NCBI RefSeq assembly: GCF_036245865.1
Contig: NZ_BTTW01000004.1
Coordinates: 310,001-374,000 of the forward strand
DNA from: Corallococcus caeni
GTDB taxonomy: Bacteria; Myxococcota; Myxococcia; Myxococcales; Myxococcaceae
Reading direction: 5' to 3'
DNA: 64,000 nt
Shown: one piece after another, positions 17,501 to 30,054 of the stretch
Position numbering within the stretch: position 1 is the first letter of the stretch
How the letters are laid out: each line of letters begins with the position of its first letter
The notes under the pieces: generated by a model
Databases searched by the model: none
What the model saw: only the letters and a program-made list of their open reading frames with translations
Told to the model about the DNA's origin: nothing
Position numbers and translations under genes: made by a program

Positions 17501-17847
17501 GCAAGGTGGACGAGTACAACCGCCCTGACGGCCCGCCGCTCTTCTTCATCAGCCTCAAGGCGGGCGGCACCGGTTTGAACCTCACCGCCGCGGACTACGT
17601 CATCCACTTCGACCCGTGGTGGAACCCCGCCGTGGAGGACCAGGCCACGGACCGTACGCACCGCATCGGCCAGACGCGCGCGGTCATCAGCTACAAGCTG
17701 ATTACCCGCGGCACGGTGGAGGAGAAGATCCTCAGCCTCCAGCGCCGCAAGCGCGACCTCGCCGCCGGCGTGTTGGGTACGGACGGGGACGACATGGGCC
17801 GCAACCTCACGGAACAGGACATCCAGGAGCTGTTCACCGAAATCTGA
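14584..17847 (+). CDS. SWI2/SNF2-family helicase with SWIM zinc finger
   Basis: 1087 residues from a TTG start supported by AAGGAG 10 nt upstream; GTG 14593 is the alternative. A SWIM finger C83-x-C85-x9-C95-x-H97 lies near the N-terminus, followed by a proline-rich linker and a long family-specific middle region. The SNF2 motor begins near 610: motif I DDMGLGKT 648-655, motif II DEAQ 745-748, GTPLENRLSELWSIFDFL, then the helicase C domain with DGRTKDRM and QATDRTHRIGQ. It is the RapA/HepA-like group found widely in bacteria, likely remodelling DNA- or RNA-polymerase-bound complexes using ATP. It precedes recN on the same strand, but a hairpin and recN's own control region separate them. Confidence 0.93.
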   Translation: MQAVQTTADTRDPLSPQDGLWLRALKAEVEPATFKKGREVAEGRRVFGLTREPERIRAQVAGPSGERYDVALIPGEGKVVSSCTCPVWNTNGPHCEHVVAVALIYAARFRPPPPPQKAAPPPPPPEPEDLGPDDEVEIPGGGAPGMEGVSLPALAKVESWLGLSSLPDYEFLYRLTPANTGAGGSNGRHWVVDVRRQDAQTKGPVHVKRLLQAGSRIAPADERIFMVLSRHEHRYDSRIVLSDEDLCEVLELLRQRRVIYRGTPLVYMDQPVRPQIHLESRPDGATAQIELLFPDGVGYPLKDVIVLAGRRTYVIQAQNLHAVEPDFPPRLLRKWLLEPTMAFPAGQLDRVLTFFAAHLPRFRMSLKADDIEVDESVEPRFVLTLEGAAERVKVQLAARYGQTTVAVSPTATHLGYASGVGEDARKLYRRRDEVERAAGKLLLDQGLRFDQASQAFDATGDVALEFWARGLAGLPAEWERYGVQAPKVRLRPKLKPRIRVGMSGVQWFDLDAEFVTDDQAVDLGAVRMWLDSGRKFVPLKDGSFAEADVAEIKRVADLLEEAGAMPGRTRTRLPLHQAVALDLLADLGEFTEVEAKARQAMLALRESAGVPKVAVPEGLQATLRHYQEAGLSWLWFLRRHGLSGILADDMGLGKTIQSLSLMQKVANDEGRKPSLVVAPTSVLANWEREAERFTPGLKAMVWHGQDRRERAEDLKEMDLVLTSYALVRRDLEQLSQVGFRYVILDEAQNIKNADSATAQACKSLPSETRLALTGTPLENRLSELWSIFDFLMPGFLGSAEGFSDRYEQPIQVANDATAKDRLRRRIQPFIMRRLKTEVAKDLPPKTESVAWCEMEPGQAALYREVLEESRRKVHESIEKVGFKRSRVSILAALMRLRQVCCDPRLLKMPPGTLLPSSAKLERFMELVADLVAEGHRALVFSQFTEMLELLKQEADKKGLRYLYLDGRTKDRMGKVDEYNRPDGPPLFFISLKAGGTGLNLTAADYVIHFDPWWNPAVEDQATDRTHRIGQTRAVISYKLITRGTVEEKILSLQRRKRDLAAGVLGTDGDDMGRNLTEQDIQELFTEI

Positions 17848-17857
17848 TGCGCCCGGT

Positions 17858-17902
17858 GAGTGGGAGAGGGTTGTGGCGCCAACAGGCCACGCCCTCCCAC
17901 TC
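17858..17902 (+). terminator. Hairpin after the SNF2 gene
   Basis: GAGTGGGAG (17858-17866) pairs with CTCCCACTC (17894-17902), and an inner GTGGC/GCCAC stem extends it. No T-tract follows, so a Rho-independent role is uncertain. Confidence 0.5.
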
Positions 17903-17952
17903 GCCCTCCCACCGTCCGCACGACCCGAACACCTGTGCAGTGTCACCAAGAC

Positions 17953-17969
17953 CTGCTAGGGTGTTCAGG
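17953..17969 (+). promoter_or_regulatory. LexA-type SOS box upstream of recN
   Basis: CTGCTAGGGTGTTCAGG matches 15 of 17 positions of the motif CTRHAMRYBYGTTCAGS that I recall being reported for Myxococcus xanthus LexA (from memory; not checked here). It ends 35 bp before the recN GTG at 18005. RecN is SOS-controlled in many bacteria, which makes the site credible. Confidence 0.6.
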
Positions 17970-18004
17970 TGTTGGGGCCGTCGTACGGACCGCGGAGGGC
18001 GCTG

Positions 18005-19741
18005 GTGCTGCTGGGTCTTCGGATTTCGAACGTTGCGGTGATTGAGGAGGTGGAGGTCGCGTTTGGCGCGGGCCTCACCGTCCTCACGGGTGAGACGGGG
18101 GCCGGCAAGTCCATTCTCGTGGACGCGCTGGGCCTCCTGCTCGGGGGCAGGGCGGATGCGGACGTCATCCGTGCGGGCTGCGAGGACGCGGCGGTGGAGG
18201 GCGTGTTCGCCCGGACACCGGTGCTGGCCGCGCGCCTGGAGGAACTGGGCCTCCCGGACCTGGGAGAGGAGGTGCTCGTGCGCCGCGTGCTCGGGCGCAC
18301 CGGGCGCGGAAAGGTCTACGTCAACGGCGCGCTGGTGACGCTGGGCGTGCTGGGGAAGCTCACCCGGGGCGCGGTGGACATCGCGGGCCAGCATGAGCAC
18401 GTGAGCCTCTTCGACTCCGGGCTGCACCGGGTGCTGCTCGACAAGTACGGCGGCCTGGAGGAAGCCCTGGCCGCGTACGGCCGCGAGTGGGCGAACCTGC
18501 GCGAAGTGGACTCCCGCATGGACGCGCTGGGCGGCGACGACGCCAAGGTGCGCGAGCGCGCGGAGTTCCTGCGCTTCCAGCTGGACGAAATCACGCGCCT
18601 GGACCCGGAGTCCGGCGAGGACGTGAAGCTGGACGCGGAGCGCCGGCGGCTGGGCAGCGCCCAGAAGCTCAAGCGCCACGGCGCGGAGGCCGAACTGCTG
18701 GTGTCGGGGGAAGCACCGTCCGCGGTGGAGATCGTCGGGCGCGCGCTGGGGCTCGTGCACGAGGGCGTCAAGCTCGACGCGACGCTCGCGCCCGTGGCGC
18801 AGTCGCTCAGCACCGCGCTGTCGGAGCTGGAGGAGGCCGCGCGCCGGCTCAACCGCTACGTGGAGGGGCTGGAGTCCGACCCCGGGCGGCTGGGCGAGGT
18901 GGAGGAGCGGCTGGACGCGCTCAAGCGGCTGTGCCGCAAGCACGGCGTGACGCTGGACGGCGTCCTCAAGAAGCGCGGCGAGCTGGAGACGGAGCTGGGC
19001 ACGCTGGAGAACCGGCGCGAAATCCTGGAGGAGCTGAACCAGGAGCGCAAACGCGTGGAGGAGCGGGCGCGCAAGGCGGCGCTGGCACTGTCCCGCGCGC
19101 GCAAGGCCTCCGCGGGGGCCTTCTCCCAGCAGGTGCGCGAGGGCCTGGGCGGGCTGGCCATGGGCAAGGCCGCCTTCGAGGTCCGCGTCACCGCCGGGGA
19201 GGCGCTGCGTCCGGACGGCCTGGACGAGGTGGAGTTCTTCTTCAGCGCCAACCCGGGTGAGCCGGCGCGGCCCCTGGCCAAGGTGGCCTCGGGCGGCGAG
19301 GCCAGCCGCCTCCTGCTCGCGCTCAAACGTGCACTGGCGGACAGCGACGCCTGCGGCTGCTACATCCTGGACGAAGCGGACGCGGGCGTGAGCGGCGCCA
19401 TCGCGGACGTGGTGGGGCGGATGATTCGCGAGGTCAGCTCCCACCGGCAGGTGCTGTGCATCACGCACCTCCCCCAGGTGGCGGCCTACGCGGACGCGCA
19501 CCTGCTCATCAAGAAGAGCGTGAAGGGCGAGCGCACCGTGTCCCAGGTGCTGCCGCTCGCGGCCGGCGCCGAGCGCACGCAGGAGCTGGCGCGCATGATG
19601 TCCGGCGTGGAGGTGACGCGCGAGGCGCTGGGCGCGGCGGAGGCGCTGGTGCGTTCGGCCCACCGGGCCACCCCCCGCGCACGCCGCGAATCCGGCCCGG
19701 AAGGCAATAGCCCCCGGGGCCGGCTGCGCCGGACGGCCTGA
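18005..19741 (+). CDS. recN: DNA repair protein RecN
   Basis: 578 residues from GTG 18005, chosen because GGAGGG (17994-17999) sits 5 nt upstream and the product then begins MLLGLRISNVAVIEEVEVAF, aligned with known RecN N-termini. A GTG at 17969 would add 12 residues but falls inside the LexA-like box. Walker A GETGAGKS is near residues 31-38, a long coiled coil occupies the middle, and the C-terminal half has the ASGGEASRLLLALK signature and Walker B CYILDEADAGVSG. RecN is an SMC-like ATPase that gathers and repairs double-strand breaks. A tail of about 25 basic residues follows the conserved core. Confidence 0.96.
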   Translation: MLLGLRISNVAVIEEVEVAFGAGLTVLTGETGAGKSILVDALGLLLGGRADADVIRAGCEDAAVEGVFARTPVLAARLEELGLPDLGEEVLVRRVLGRTGRGKVYVNGALVTLGVLGKLTRGAVDIAGQHEHVSLFDSGLHRVLLDKYGGLEEALAAYGREWANLREVDSRMDALGGDDAKVRERAEFLRFQLDEITRLDPESGEDVKLDAERRRLGSAQKLKRHGAEAELLVSGEAPSAVEIVGRALGLVHEGVKLDATLAPVAQSLSTALSELEEAARRLNRYVEGLESDPGRLGEVEERLDALKRLCRKHGVTLDGVLKKRGELETELGTLENRREILEELNQERKRVEERARKAALALSRARKASAGAFSQQVREGLGGLAMGKAAFEVRVTAGEALRPDGLDEVEFFFSANPGEPARPLAKVASGGEASRLLLALKRALADSDACGCYILDEADAGVSGAIADVVGRMIREVSSHRQVLCITHLPQVAAYADAHLLIKKSVKGERTVSQVLPLAAGAERTQELARMMSGVEVTREALGAAEALVRSAHRATPRARRESGPEGNSPRGRLRRTA

Positions 19742-19782
19742 AGTGGCGGCTCAAAAGGTAGGGGTGACCCAGGGGGAGGGGC

Positions 19783-20649
19783 ATGACGCACCGCGAGTTT
19801 TCGAGCGCGTCCTTGCCCCCACTAATGGGCTCACATAGCATCCGGCGCGTGTCCAGCACCGCAGGGCAGACCGCGGCCCCCCGCCATAAAGTCATCTCCG
19901 CTGGCCTGACGGACGTCGGGCGCAAGCGCAATCACAACGAGGACAGCTTCCTCATTGACGATGAGCTCCAGCTCTACGTCGTGGCGGACGGCATGGGTGG
20001 GCACGCGGGTGGTGGAACCGCGTCGCGCATCGCCGTCGAGACCATCGACAAGGAGCTGAGGCGCGCACGTGAAGGGCGGGACAACCCCTTCGTCAGCGTT
20101 CCCAACCTCCAGGATTCGCCCATTCCGGAAGCGCTCCGGGGCGCGGTGGAGAAGGCCTGTCAGGCCATCTACCTCACCGCCCAGGATGACGCGCGCCTGT
20201 CCGGCATGGGCACGACAGTCATCTCCCTGGTGGTCCGCGACGAGCACGCCTTCTTCGCCCACGTGGGTGACAGTCGCGCGTACCTCATCCGCGGGGACCT
20301 CATTCAGCAGATCTCCGAGGACCACTCGCTGGTCAACGAGCAGATCAAGGCGGGGATGATCACACCGGAAGAGGCCAAGCACTCCCGGTACAAGAACATC
20401 ATCACCCGCTCCGTCGGCTTCGAGGAGGAGGTGCAGGTGGACGTCATGGGGCTCGTGTCCGAGCCCGGCGACGTGTTCCTGCTCTGCTCTGACGGCCTCG
20501 CGAACATGCTCGAGGACCGGGAGATCCACGACACCGTCGCGCGCTACCCGAGCCTGGACGAGGTGCCCAAGCACCTCATCGACCTGGCCAACGAGCGCGG
20601 CGGCGACGACAACATCAGCGTCATCGTGGTGCGCATGCAGGGCGGGTAG
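19783..20649 (+). CDS. PP2C-family Ser/Thr protein phosphatase
   Basis: 288 residues; ATG 19783 follows GGGGGAGGGG closely. The PP2C core begins near residue 37: SAGLTDVGRKRNHNED with metal ligand D54, VVADGMGGHAGG with D69 and G70, GDSRAYLIRGD, a SDGLANML block and the final GGDDNISVIV. All metal-binding acidic residues are present, and no membrane segment is seen, so it is a soluble active phosphatase. Such enzymes reverse Hanks-type kinases; the Pkn kinase at 7.3 kb is a candidate partner but is not linked genetically. Confidence 0.95.
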   Translation: MTHREFSSASLPPLMGSHSIRRVSSTAGQTAAPRHKVISAGLTDVGRKRNHNEDSFLIDDELQLYVVADGMGGHAGGGTASRIAVETIDKELRRAREGRDNPFVSVPNLQDSPIPEALRGAVEKACQAIYLTAQDDARLSGMGTTVISLVVRDEHAFFAHVGDSRAYLIRGDLIQQISEDHSLVNEQIKAGMITPEEAKHSRYKNIITRSVGFEEEVQVDVMGLVSEPGDVFLLCSDGLANMLEDREIHDTVARYPSLDEVPKHLIDLANERGGDDNISVIVVRMQGG

Positions 20650-20875
20650 GGCCCGGACTCGGGGCGCGATTGGGGCGCGTCCCGCAGTCTGTTGACCTTG
20701 ACACTCTTCAAACGCGGATGATAGCTGCCCCAACCTTTCCATCCATTGAGAATCATCAGTGGGTGACGGTGCGGGAGGGGCGGCGGGTGGGGGAGGTGTT
20801 GCGAGCGCGGGGAGCGACTTAGCTTCTGGCGCCGGAAGTCCCACGTAGCGAAAGAGATTTCCCCAGGAGTGGTCC

Positions 20876-21793
20876 GTGGCCAAAAAGTCCTTCACGCTGA
20901 TGGTCATCCCGGACCACGACGCTCCGGTGAAGCGCTACACCATCCAGCGCTCCTGGTTGGTTCAGGTGGGCATGGGCCTGATGCTGGTGGCGGGCCTGGG
21001 CGCCGGTGCGAGCATCCACTACCTCCAGGTGGCGGCGGACGCGTCGGAGAACCGCATCCTGCGCGAGGAGAACCTCACGCTGCGCTCGCAGCTGAAGTCG
21101 GTGCGTGAGCGCATCGAGCACATCGGTTCCACGCTGGACCGCGTGGAGCGCTTCGACCAGAAGCTGCGCGCGGTGACGCTCCTGTCGGACCCGCAGCGCA
21201 ACCTGGCCATGGGCCCCACGGAGCCGGAGGCCGGCACCACGGTGCCCGCGACGGACACGCAGTTCACGCAGCTGACCACCACGGACACGCCCAAGATGAT
21301 GCTGGGCCGGTTGGATCGGCTGTCCGCGGAGGCCACCCGCCAGGAGCTGAGCCTCCAGGACCTGCAGGCCTACTTCCAGGACCAGAAGTCGCTCCTGGCC
21401 TCCACGCCGTCGGTGTGGCCGGCGCGCGGCTGGGTGACCAGCGATTTCGGCCAGCGCCTGGACCCGTACACGGCGGACCGCGTGACGCACGCGGGTCTGG
21501 ACATCGCGGCGCCGCACGGCAAGGAAGTCACCGCGCCGTCGGACGGCACGGTGGTGTTCGCGGGGCTGGAGGGCGGGTACGGCAACGTGCTCGTCATCGA
21601 CCACGGCTACGGCATCAAGACGCGCTACGGCCACCTGTCCAAGATTCTGGTGAAGGCCGGGGACCGGGTGAAGCGCGGCTCGCCCATCGCGGCGGTGGGC
21701 AACACGGGCCGCTCCACCGGCCCGCACCTGCACTACGAGGTGCGCGTCAACGGCGTGCCGCAGAACCCGCGCAAGTTCATCCTGGAAGAGTAA
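20876..21793 (+). CDS. Membrane-anchored M23 (LytM) peptidoglycan endopeptidase
   Basis: 305 residues from GTG 20876, with AGGAG 6 nt upstream. An N-terminal cytoplasmic segment is followed by one membrane helix (about 28-52) and a coiled coil (about 55-115). The C-terminal M23 domain has all zinc ligands: H205 and D209 (HAGLD) and H286 of HLHYE, with H284 and the GHLS histidine as catalytic partners. It should cut peptide cross-links in the periplasm or activate other hydrolases if inserted in a division or elongation complex. A TTGACA at 20698-20703 is upstream but lacks a good -10. Confidence 0.93.
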   Translation: MAKKSFTLMVIPDHDAPVKRYTIQRSWLVQVGMGLMLVAGLGAGASIHYLQVAADASENRILREENLTLRSQLKSVRERIEHIGSTLDRVERFDQKLRAVTLLSDPQRNLAMGPTEPEAGTTVPATDTQFTQLTTTDTPKMMLGRLDRLSAEATRQELSLQDLQAYFQDQKSLLASTPSVWPARGWVTSDFGQRLDPYTADRVTHAGLDIAAPHGKEVTAPSDGTVVFAGLEGGYGNVLVIDHGYGIKTRYGHLSKILVKAGDRVKRGSPIAAVGNTGRSTGPHLHYEVRVNGVPQNPRKFILEE

Positions 21794-21796
21794 CGC

Positions 21797-22501
21797 TCAG
21801 GTTCCTTCCGGCTCCGGGAGGAACGCGTCCAGGCGCAGGCGCCGCCGCTGCAGGCCGTGCGTCCGCCCGGTGCGCTCCATGATGTAGGCCCGCTCCACCT
21901 CCGCCCACAGGAGCGGCCCCAGCACCTGCCAGTGCGACGGCTGGTGCACCGTCAGCTCCAGCAGCGCCACGGTGAAGCCCGGCACGTCGGTGGCCGAGGC
22001 GCCCGGAGGCAGCGCGGGGCGCAGGTCCTCCGCCAGCCTCGCGCGCGTCCCTTCCGCGCTGTCCTCGCGCACGGTGAGCTGGGACGTGGGCAGCAGCAGC
22101 ACCGCGAAGCCATCCGGCTGGAAGCGCACGATGCGCGCGCCCGGGTACTGCGCGGTGAGCGACGCGACGGTGGCCTTCAGCAGCGCGTCCCCGGCGGGGA
22201 AGCCGAAGCGCGCGTTGAAGTGGATCATCTCCTTCACGTCCACCATCACCGCGCCCACGCGCCAGCCGTCGTGGTGCGCGTGCGTGGACAGGTCGAACTC
22301 CTCCTTGAGGAGCGTGCCCTGCGTGAGCGCCAGCACGTGCATGGCCCCGGTGGCGTCCGGCTGGCCTCGTCGGCGCTGCTCGGCGGCGATGAGCTCCTGG
22401 GCGGCGGCCTGCGGCGCCTCCTGGGCGTGCCCGGGACGCGCGGCCCGGGGATGGAGTGCGACGAGGGCGGTAGCGGTGGCGTCGTCGATTGCGTAGGGCA
22501 T
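21797..22501 (-). CDS. Degenerate GGDEF-domain protein
   Basis: 234 residues. Residues 82-138 align to a GGDEF domain: VGAVMVDVKEMIHFNARFGFPAGDALLKATVASL parallels the usual VDxDxFKxINDxxGHxxGDxxL block, and RIVRFQPDGFAVLLLP parallels RxGGDEFxVLLP. The active motif is QPDGF at 128-132, so cyclase activity is very unlikely; it may bind GTP or serve as a partner. There are no membrane segments or other domains. It lies tail-to-tail with the M23 gene (3-bp gap). The assignment rests on pattern only. Confidence 0.6.
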   Translation of the reverse strand: MPYAIDDATATALVALHPRAARPGHAQEAPQAAAQELIAAEQRRRGQPDATGAMHVLALTQGTLLKEEFDLSTHAHHDGWRVGAVMVDVKEMIHFNARFGFPAGDALLKATVASLTAQYPGARIVRFQPDGFAVLLLPTSQLTVREDSAEGTRARLAEDLRPALPPGASATDVPGFTVALLELTVHQPSHWQVLGPLLWAEVERAYIMERTGRTHGLQRRRLRLDAFLPEPEGT

Positions 22502-22572
22502 CGTGCCCGCGTGTGTAGCGCGGACCGGCCGCGGGCGCAGGAAAGCTTCTCCCCGCGCCCGCCTGGTCGCGC

Positions 22573-23916
22573 TCAGCGCATCCGGTGCGCCGTGACGGTC
22601 ACCTCGTCCCGGTCATGGTAGAGCTGGCGGACGGTGAGGCCCTCCCAGCCCCCGTCCTCCACGAGCGTCTGGCGGACGCGCAGGAGCAGCGGGTTCTTGT
22701 CCTTCATGGGCAGCTTGATGTTGGCCACCAGGTTGCGCGCCAAGCGGCGCCGGCCCCACTTGGCCAAAAGCTGCGCCACCTCCAGGGGCCGCCACGCCAT
22801 GTCGCAGAAGAGCCAGTCCGCGGGCTCCTCCGGGGCGTAGGCGAAGGCGCTCTCCTGCACGTGCTGGACGCGCGGGTTCCTGGCCAGCTCCGGCATCAGC
22901 TTCGCCGGGTCCACCGCCACCACCCGCGCCCCGCGGGCCACCAGCCGCTGCGTCCAGCCGCCCGGCGCCGCGCCCAGGTCCACGCAGACGTCGCCGCGCC
23001 CGGGCTCATGCGCCAGCCCGTCCAGCGCCTCCTCCAGCTTCATCGCCGCGCGGGAGGGGGACTCGCCCGCGCGCTTCATCCGCCGCCGCCCGCCCGGCGC
23101 CAGCGACAGGGCCTCGCGAGCGCTCACCGCGCCCAGCATCAGCACCCCCTCCGGCGCGACGCACAGGCCCACCAGCAGGGCCCCCGCCTCGCGGGCCCGG
23201 CCATCGTCCTCCAGCAACCGGGCCGGGGGGAGCGCGGCGCGCACGGCCGCCTCCAGGGCCTCGGCGCGGCCCGCCTGCGTGTTGCCCTTCGCGCTGTCCG
23301 GCGTGTAGGCCCGGACGAGCCAGGGCACGCGCGACGGCAGCCCGGACATCGCGGCCACGATGTCCTCCACCGGCACCTGGGCTCCGCCCGGCGGGGCCCA
23401 GGTGGTGATGACCTTCTCCACCGCCCGGCCGAAGGCAGGCGGCACGTCCGGGCGCTGCTGGGACTCCACCAGGGCCGGCCCCAGGAGGCGGGGGGCCGCG
23501 TCCGCCCAGGCCAGCTCCTCGAACAGGTGCCCTTCGAAGCCCTCCCGGCAGGTCCACAGCCACCGGGCCGGCTGGGCCGCCAGCGTCTGTGCGGGCATGG
23601 GCGGTATGCGCGCCCGAGGTGGGATGCGCGGCGCGGGCGAGGCGATGGGCGCCGGGGCGGAGCGTCCGGGGCCACCGGCACGGGGCGTGGGGCCCGGCTT
23701 GCCCCCGGTCTTGGGGCCTGGCTTGCCTCCAGACCTGGGGCCCGGCTTGCCTGCCGCCCGGGGGCCGGGCTTCGGTCCGGCCTTGCCGTTAGAGGGAGGC
23801 CCCGAGCGCGAAGGCTTGCCGGGACGGGAGGGGGCGCCTGGTCGGCGGGGGCCCGGGGAGGAGCGACCGGAAGAAGTCTTCGCGGCGCGGGGACGGTGAA
23901 TCTGCTTAGGGGACAT
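22573..23916 (-). CDS. rlmM: 23S rRNA ribose methyltransferase RlmM-like, with basic proline/glycine-rich N-terminal tail
   Basis: 447 residues from ATG 23914-23916. Residues 1-105 are low complexity, rich in P, G, K and R with repeated GKPGP units, unlike E. coli RlmM. From about 115 the protein follows RlmM: a THUMP-like part ([20 protein letters not shown]), then an FtsJ-type domain with [13 protein letters not shown] (SAM binding), FCDMAWRP and NIKLPMKD, the K-D-K tetrad elements. The E. coli enzyme methylates C2498 of 23S rRNA. It is divergent from secA. The tail is probably RNA-binding and disordered. Confidence 0.88.
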   Translation of the reverse strand: MSPKQIHRPRAAKTSSGRSSPGPRRPGAPSRPGKPSRSGPPSNGKAGPKPGPRAAGKPGPRSGGKPGPKTGGKPGPTPRAGGPGRSAPAPIASPAPRIPPRARIPPMPAQTLAAQPARWLWTCREGFEGHLFEELAWADAAPRLLGPALVESQQRPDVPPAFGRAVEKVITTWAPPGGAQVPVEDIVAAMSGLPSRVPWLVRAYTPDSAKGNTQAGRAEALEAAVRAALPPARLLEDDGRAREAGALLVGLCVAPEGVLMLGAVSAREALSLAPGGRRRMKRAGESPSRAAMKLEEALDGLAHEPGRGDVCVDLGAAPGGWTQRLVARGARVVAVDPAKLMPELARNPRVQHVQESAFAYAPEEPADWLFCDMAWRPLEVAQLLAKWGRRRLARNLVANIKLPMKDKNPLLLRVRQTLVEDGGWEGLTVRQLYHDRDEVTVTAHRMR

Positions 23917-24083
23917 TGCGTGGACTCGGTTCCGCTTTACTCTGGGCCACCGCGCGCCGGGCGGCCAGCCGAGAGGAAGTTTCGGGGGGCGCGCGTGGTT
24001 TTGGTCTGGTTCTCCCTTACATCTCCTGGGAATTCCCTTCACTCGCCGCGCTCCTTCGAGGATCCTCCGGCGAGAGAGCCAAC

Positions 24084-26909
<2,826 letters not shown>

Positions 26910-27253
26910 TCCCTGACGCCAGCTGACAGAAAGCAGTGCCCTCCGGCGCGGTTGCCCTCCCCCTCCAGGGGAGCGGTGGCCGCGCCGGTCGCCTTCCTGG
27001 AGGGGAGGGGAGCAGCCCCGGAGGGGTGGGACCCGGACGGACGGTGTGCCGAAGCTTGCGCCCCTCTTGAGCGTTCTGCTAAGGACGCCGCGCCCCGTTA
27101 TGAAGAGGGGCCGGGCCGTACGCCCGAGGCAGTCCGCAGCACCCACTACTCACACGCGTGTCACCGGTCTCCGGTGCCCCTCCACGGTGGAGGGGCCAGG
27201 ACTGGCAGCTGTCTTAAACGCGCGTGGCGGAACAACCGGAAGGTACACGCACC
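26910..27253. other. 344-bp secA-rpsB spacer with two hairpins
   Basis: There is no gene. CCCCTCCAGG (26960-26969) pairs with CCTGGAGGGG (26996-27005), a likely secA transcript-end hairpin without a T-run. Nearer rpsB, GCCCCTCCAC (27176-27185) and GTGGAGGGGC (27187-27196) form a 10-bp stem around a single G in the probable 5' leader; such a leader could serve S2 feedback, but no known S2-binding fold is recognised. No clear promoter was found. Confidence 0.5.
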
Positions 27254-28234
<981 letters not shown>

Positions 28235-28410
28235 CCGCCCGTCCCCATCGCTTTCCTTCCGCAGCTTCCGGAGTCGGCCGGGCGGCACCTCTCAAGGCCC
28301 GCTGTCCGGCCGTCTCCGTTTTTCGTTCCAGCGTTTTCCTCCCTTGAACTCAGGCCTCCGCCCCCGGCGCACGCCGCCAGGCTCGGAGCAGAAGAAGAAA
28401 GAGACACGAC

Positions 28411-29064
28411 ATGGCTGAGATCACCGCCCAGATGGTGAAGGACCTCCGCGAGCGCACCAACGCGGGCATGATGGACTGCAAGAAGGCGCTGGCCGAGTCC
28501 GGTGGCGACTTCGCCAAGGCCGAGGAGTGGCTGCGCAAGAAGGGCATCTCCAAGGCCGAGGGCAAGGCCGGCCGCGTCGCCGCCGAGGGCATCGTCGGCA
28601 CCTACGTCCACGGCGGCCGCATCGGCGTGCTGGTGGAGGTCAACTGCGAGACGGACTTCGTCGCTCGCAACCCGGACTTCCAGGAGCTGGTGAAGGACGT
28701 GGCCATGCAGATCGCCGCGGCCAACCCCAAGTTCGTCCGCCGCGAGGAGGTCCCCTCCGAGGCCATGGACAAGGAGAAGGAGATCCAGCGCGAGCTGCTC
28801 AAGCAGCAGGGCAAGCCCGAGGCGATGCTGGAGAAGATCCTCGTGGGCAAGATGGAGAAGTACTACGAGGGCGTCTGCCTGGTGGACCAGCTCTGGGTGA
28901 AGGACGACAAGAAGAAGGTCGGCGAGATGATCAACGAGCGCGCCGCCAAGATTGGCGAGAAGGTCTCCGTGCGCCGCTTCGCCCGCTTCGAGGTGGGTGA
29001 GGGCATCGAGAAGAAGAAGGACGACCTGGCCGCCGAAGTGGCCAAGACGCTGGGCCAGGCCTAA
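28411..29064 (+). CDS. tsf: Elongation factor Ts (short form)
   Basis: 217 residues, the compact type seen outside gamma-proteobacteria (E. coli has 283). The N-terminal module has [19 protein letters not shown], and the core has [16 protein letters not shown], the TDFVxR motif that displaces GDP from EF-Tu. It lies 176 bp after rpsB, its usual partner. Confidence 0.98.
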   Translation: MAEITAQMVKDLRERTNAGMMDCKKALAESGGDFAKAEEWLRKKGISKAEGKAGRVAAEGIVGTYVHGGRIGVLVEVNCETDFVARNPDFQELVKDVAMQIAAANPKFVRREEVPSEAMDKEKEIQRELLKQQGKPEAMLEKILVGKMEKYYEGVCLVDQLWVKDDKKKVGEMINERAAKIGEKVSVRRFARFEVGEGIEKKKDDLAAEVAKTLGQA

Positions 29065-29264
29065 GCCGCCTCCCGCCGTCCCGCCGTCCTCCAGGGCCGC
29101 GTGCCTGGGGCTCTTCCTCTCCTGGGGAAGGGCGCCGGGGGCGCGGCCCTTGGTATTCCAGGCCCCTGCTCGCGGCGTCCGTCCGCCCGGCACCGGACGG
29201 TGCGGCGCGCGTCACGACTTCCGTCGTTGCTTGGGCGCGGGGCGGGGGATAGAAGCGGTCGCGT

Positions 29265-30008
29265 ATGTCCGAATCCACCTCTCCCTACAAGCGCATCCTC
29301 CTCAAACTGTCGGGCGAAGCCCTGATGGGCGAGGGGAAGTACGGCATCCACCCGCCCACCCTCACGCGCATCGCGGAGGAAGTGGCCGAGCTGTCGCGGA
29401 CGGGGCTCGAAATCGCCCTCGTCATCGGCGGGGGCAACATCTTCCGCGGCGTCGCTGGCGCCACGGAGGGCATGGACCGCGCGAGCGCGGACTACATGGG
29501 CATGCTGGCCACCTGCATCAACTCCATGGCGCTGCAGGACGCGCTGGAGAAGCAGGGGCTGAAGACGCGCGTGCAGTCCGCCATCAAGATGGAGCAGATC
29601 GCGGAGCCCTACATCCGCCGGCGCGCGGTGCGCCACCTGGAGAAGGGCCGCGTCGTCATCTTCGCCGCGGGCACGGGCAACCCCTACTTCACCACCGACA
29701 CGGCCGCGTCGCTGCGCGCGATGGAAATCAACGCGCAGGTCATCCTCAAGGCCACCAAGGTGGACGGCGTCTACAACGCGGACCCGAAGAAGGACCCCAC
29801 CGCGAAGCGCTACCGGACGCTCACGTACATGGACGTCCTCAAGCAGAACCTCAACGTGATGGACTCCACGGCCATCTCGCTGTGCATGGACAACAAGCTG
29901 CCCATCATCGTGTTCGACCTGGGCACGCGCGGGAACATCCAGCGCGCCGTCACGGGCCACGGCGAGTTCGGCACCGTCGTCGGCGCGTCCGAGACGGTCT
30001 GGGCCTGA
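29265..30008 (+). CDS. pyrH: UMP kinase
   Basis: 247 residues. [15 protein letters not shown] at the N-terminus, [29 protein letters not shown] and [13 protein letters not shown] are the amino-acid-kinase-fold motifs of bacterial PyrH. It phosphorylates UMP to UDP and is usually regulated by GTP and UTP. A compact GC-rich hairpin (29128-29151) lies in the 200-bp gap from tsf, so transcription may be partly separate. Confidence 0.98.
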   Translation: MSESTSPYKRILLKLSGEALMGEGKYGIHPPTLTRIAEEVAELSRTGLEIALVIGGGNIFRGVAGATEGMDRASADYMGMLATCINSMALQDALEKQGLKTRVQSAIKMEQIAEPYIRRRAVRHLEKGRVVIFAAGTGNPYFTTDTAASLRAMEINAQVILKATKVDGVYNADPKKDPTAKRYRTLTYMDVLKQNLNVMDSTAISLCMDNKLPIIVFDLGTRGNIQRAVTGHGEFGTVVGASETVWA

Positions 30009-30054
30009 AGCCCCAAGCAGGACTGCGACACACCCACTTCTAGAGGAGACTCAA

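Noticed and set aside
13897..17949. A 1350-codon open frame on the minus strand across apt and the SNF2 gene
   Set aside because: It is antisense to genes with clear motifs, its product is R/H/Q/L/V/A-rich without domains, and it follows the high-GC codon shadow pattern.
17969..18004. GTG 17969 as recN start
   Set aside because: It overlaps the LexA-like box, has no ribosome site and adds residues not found in other RecN proteins.
20698..20725. TTGACA with GATAGC as promoter of the M23 gene
   Set aside because: The -10 matches only three of six positions with a 16-bp spacer; too weak to list.
20744..20758. TTGAGAATCATCA resembling a Fur box upstream of the M23 gene
   Set aside because: Only one half of the 7-1-7 palindrome matches; the other half is broken.
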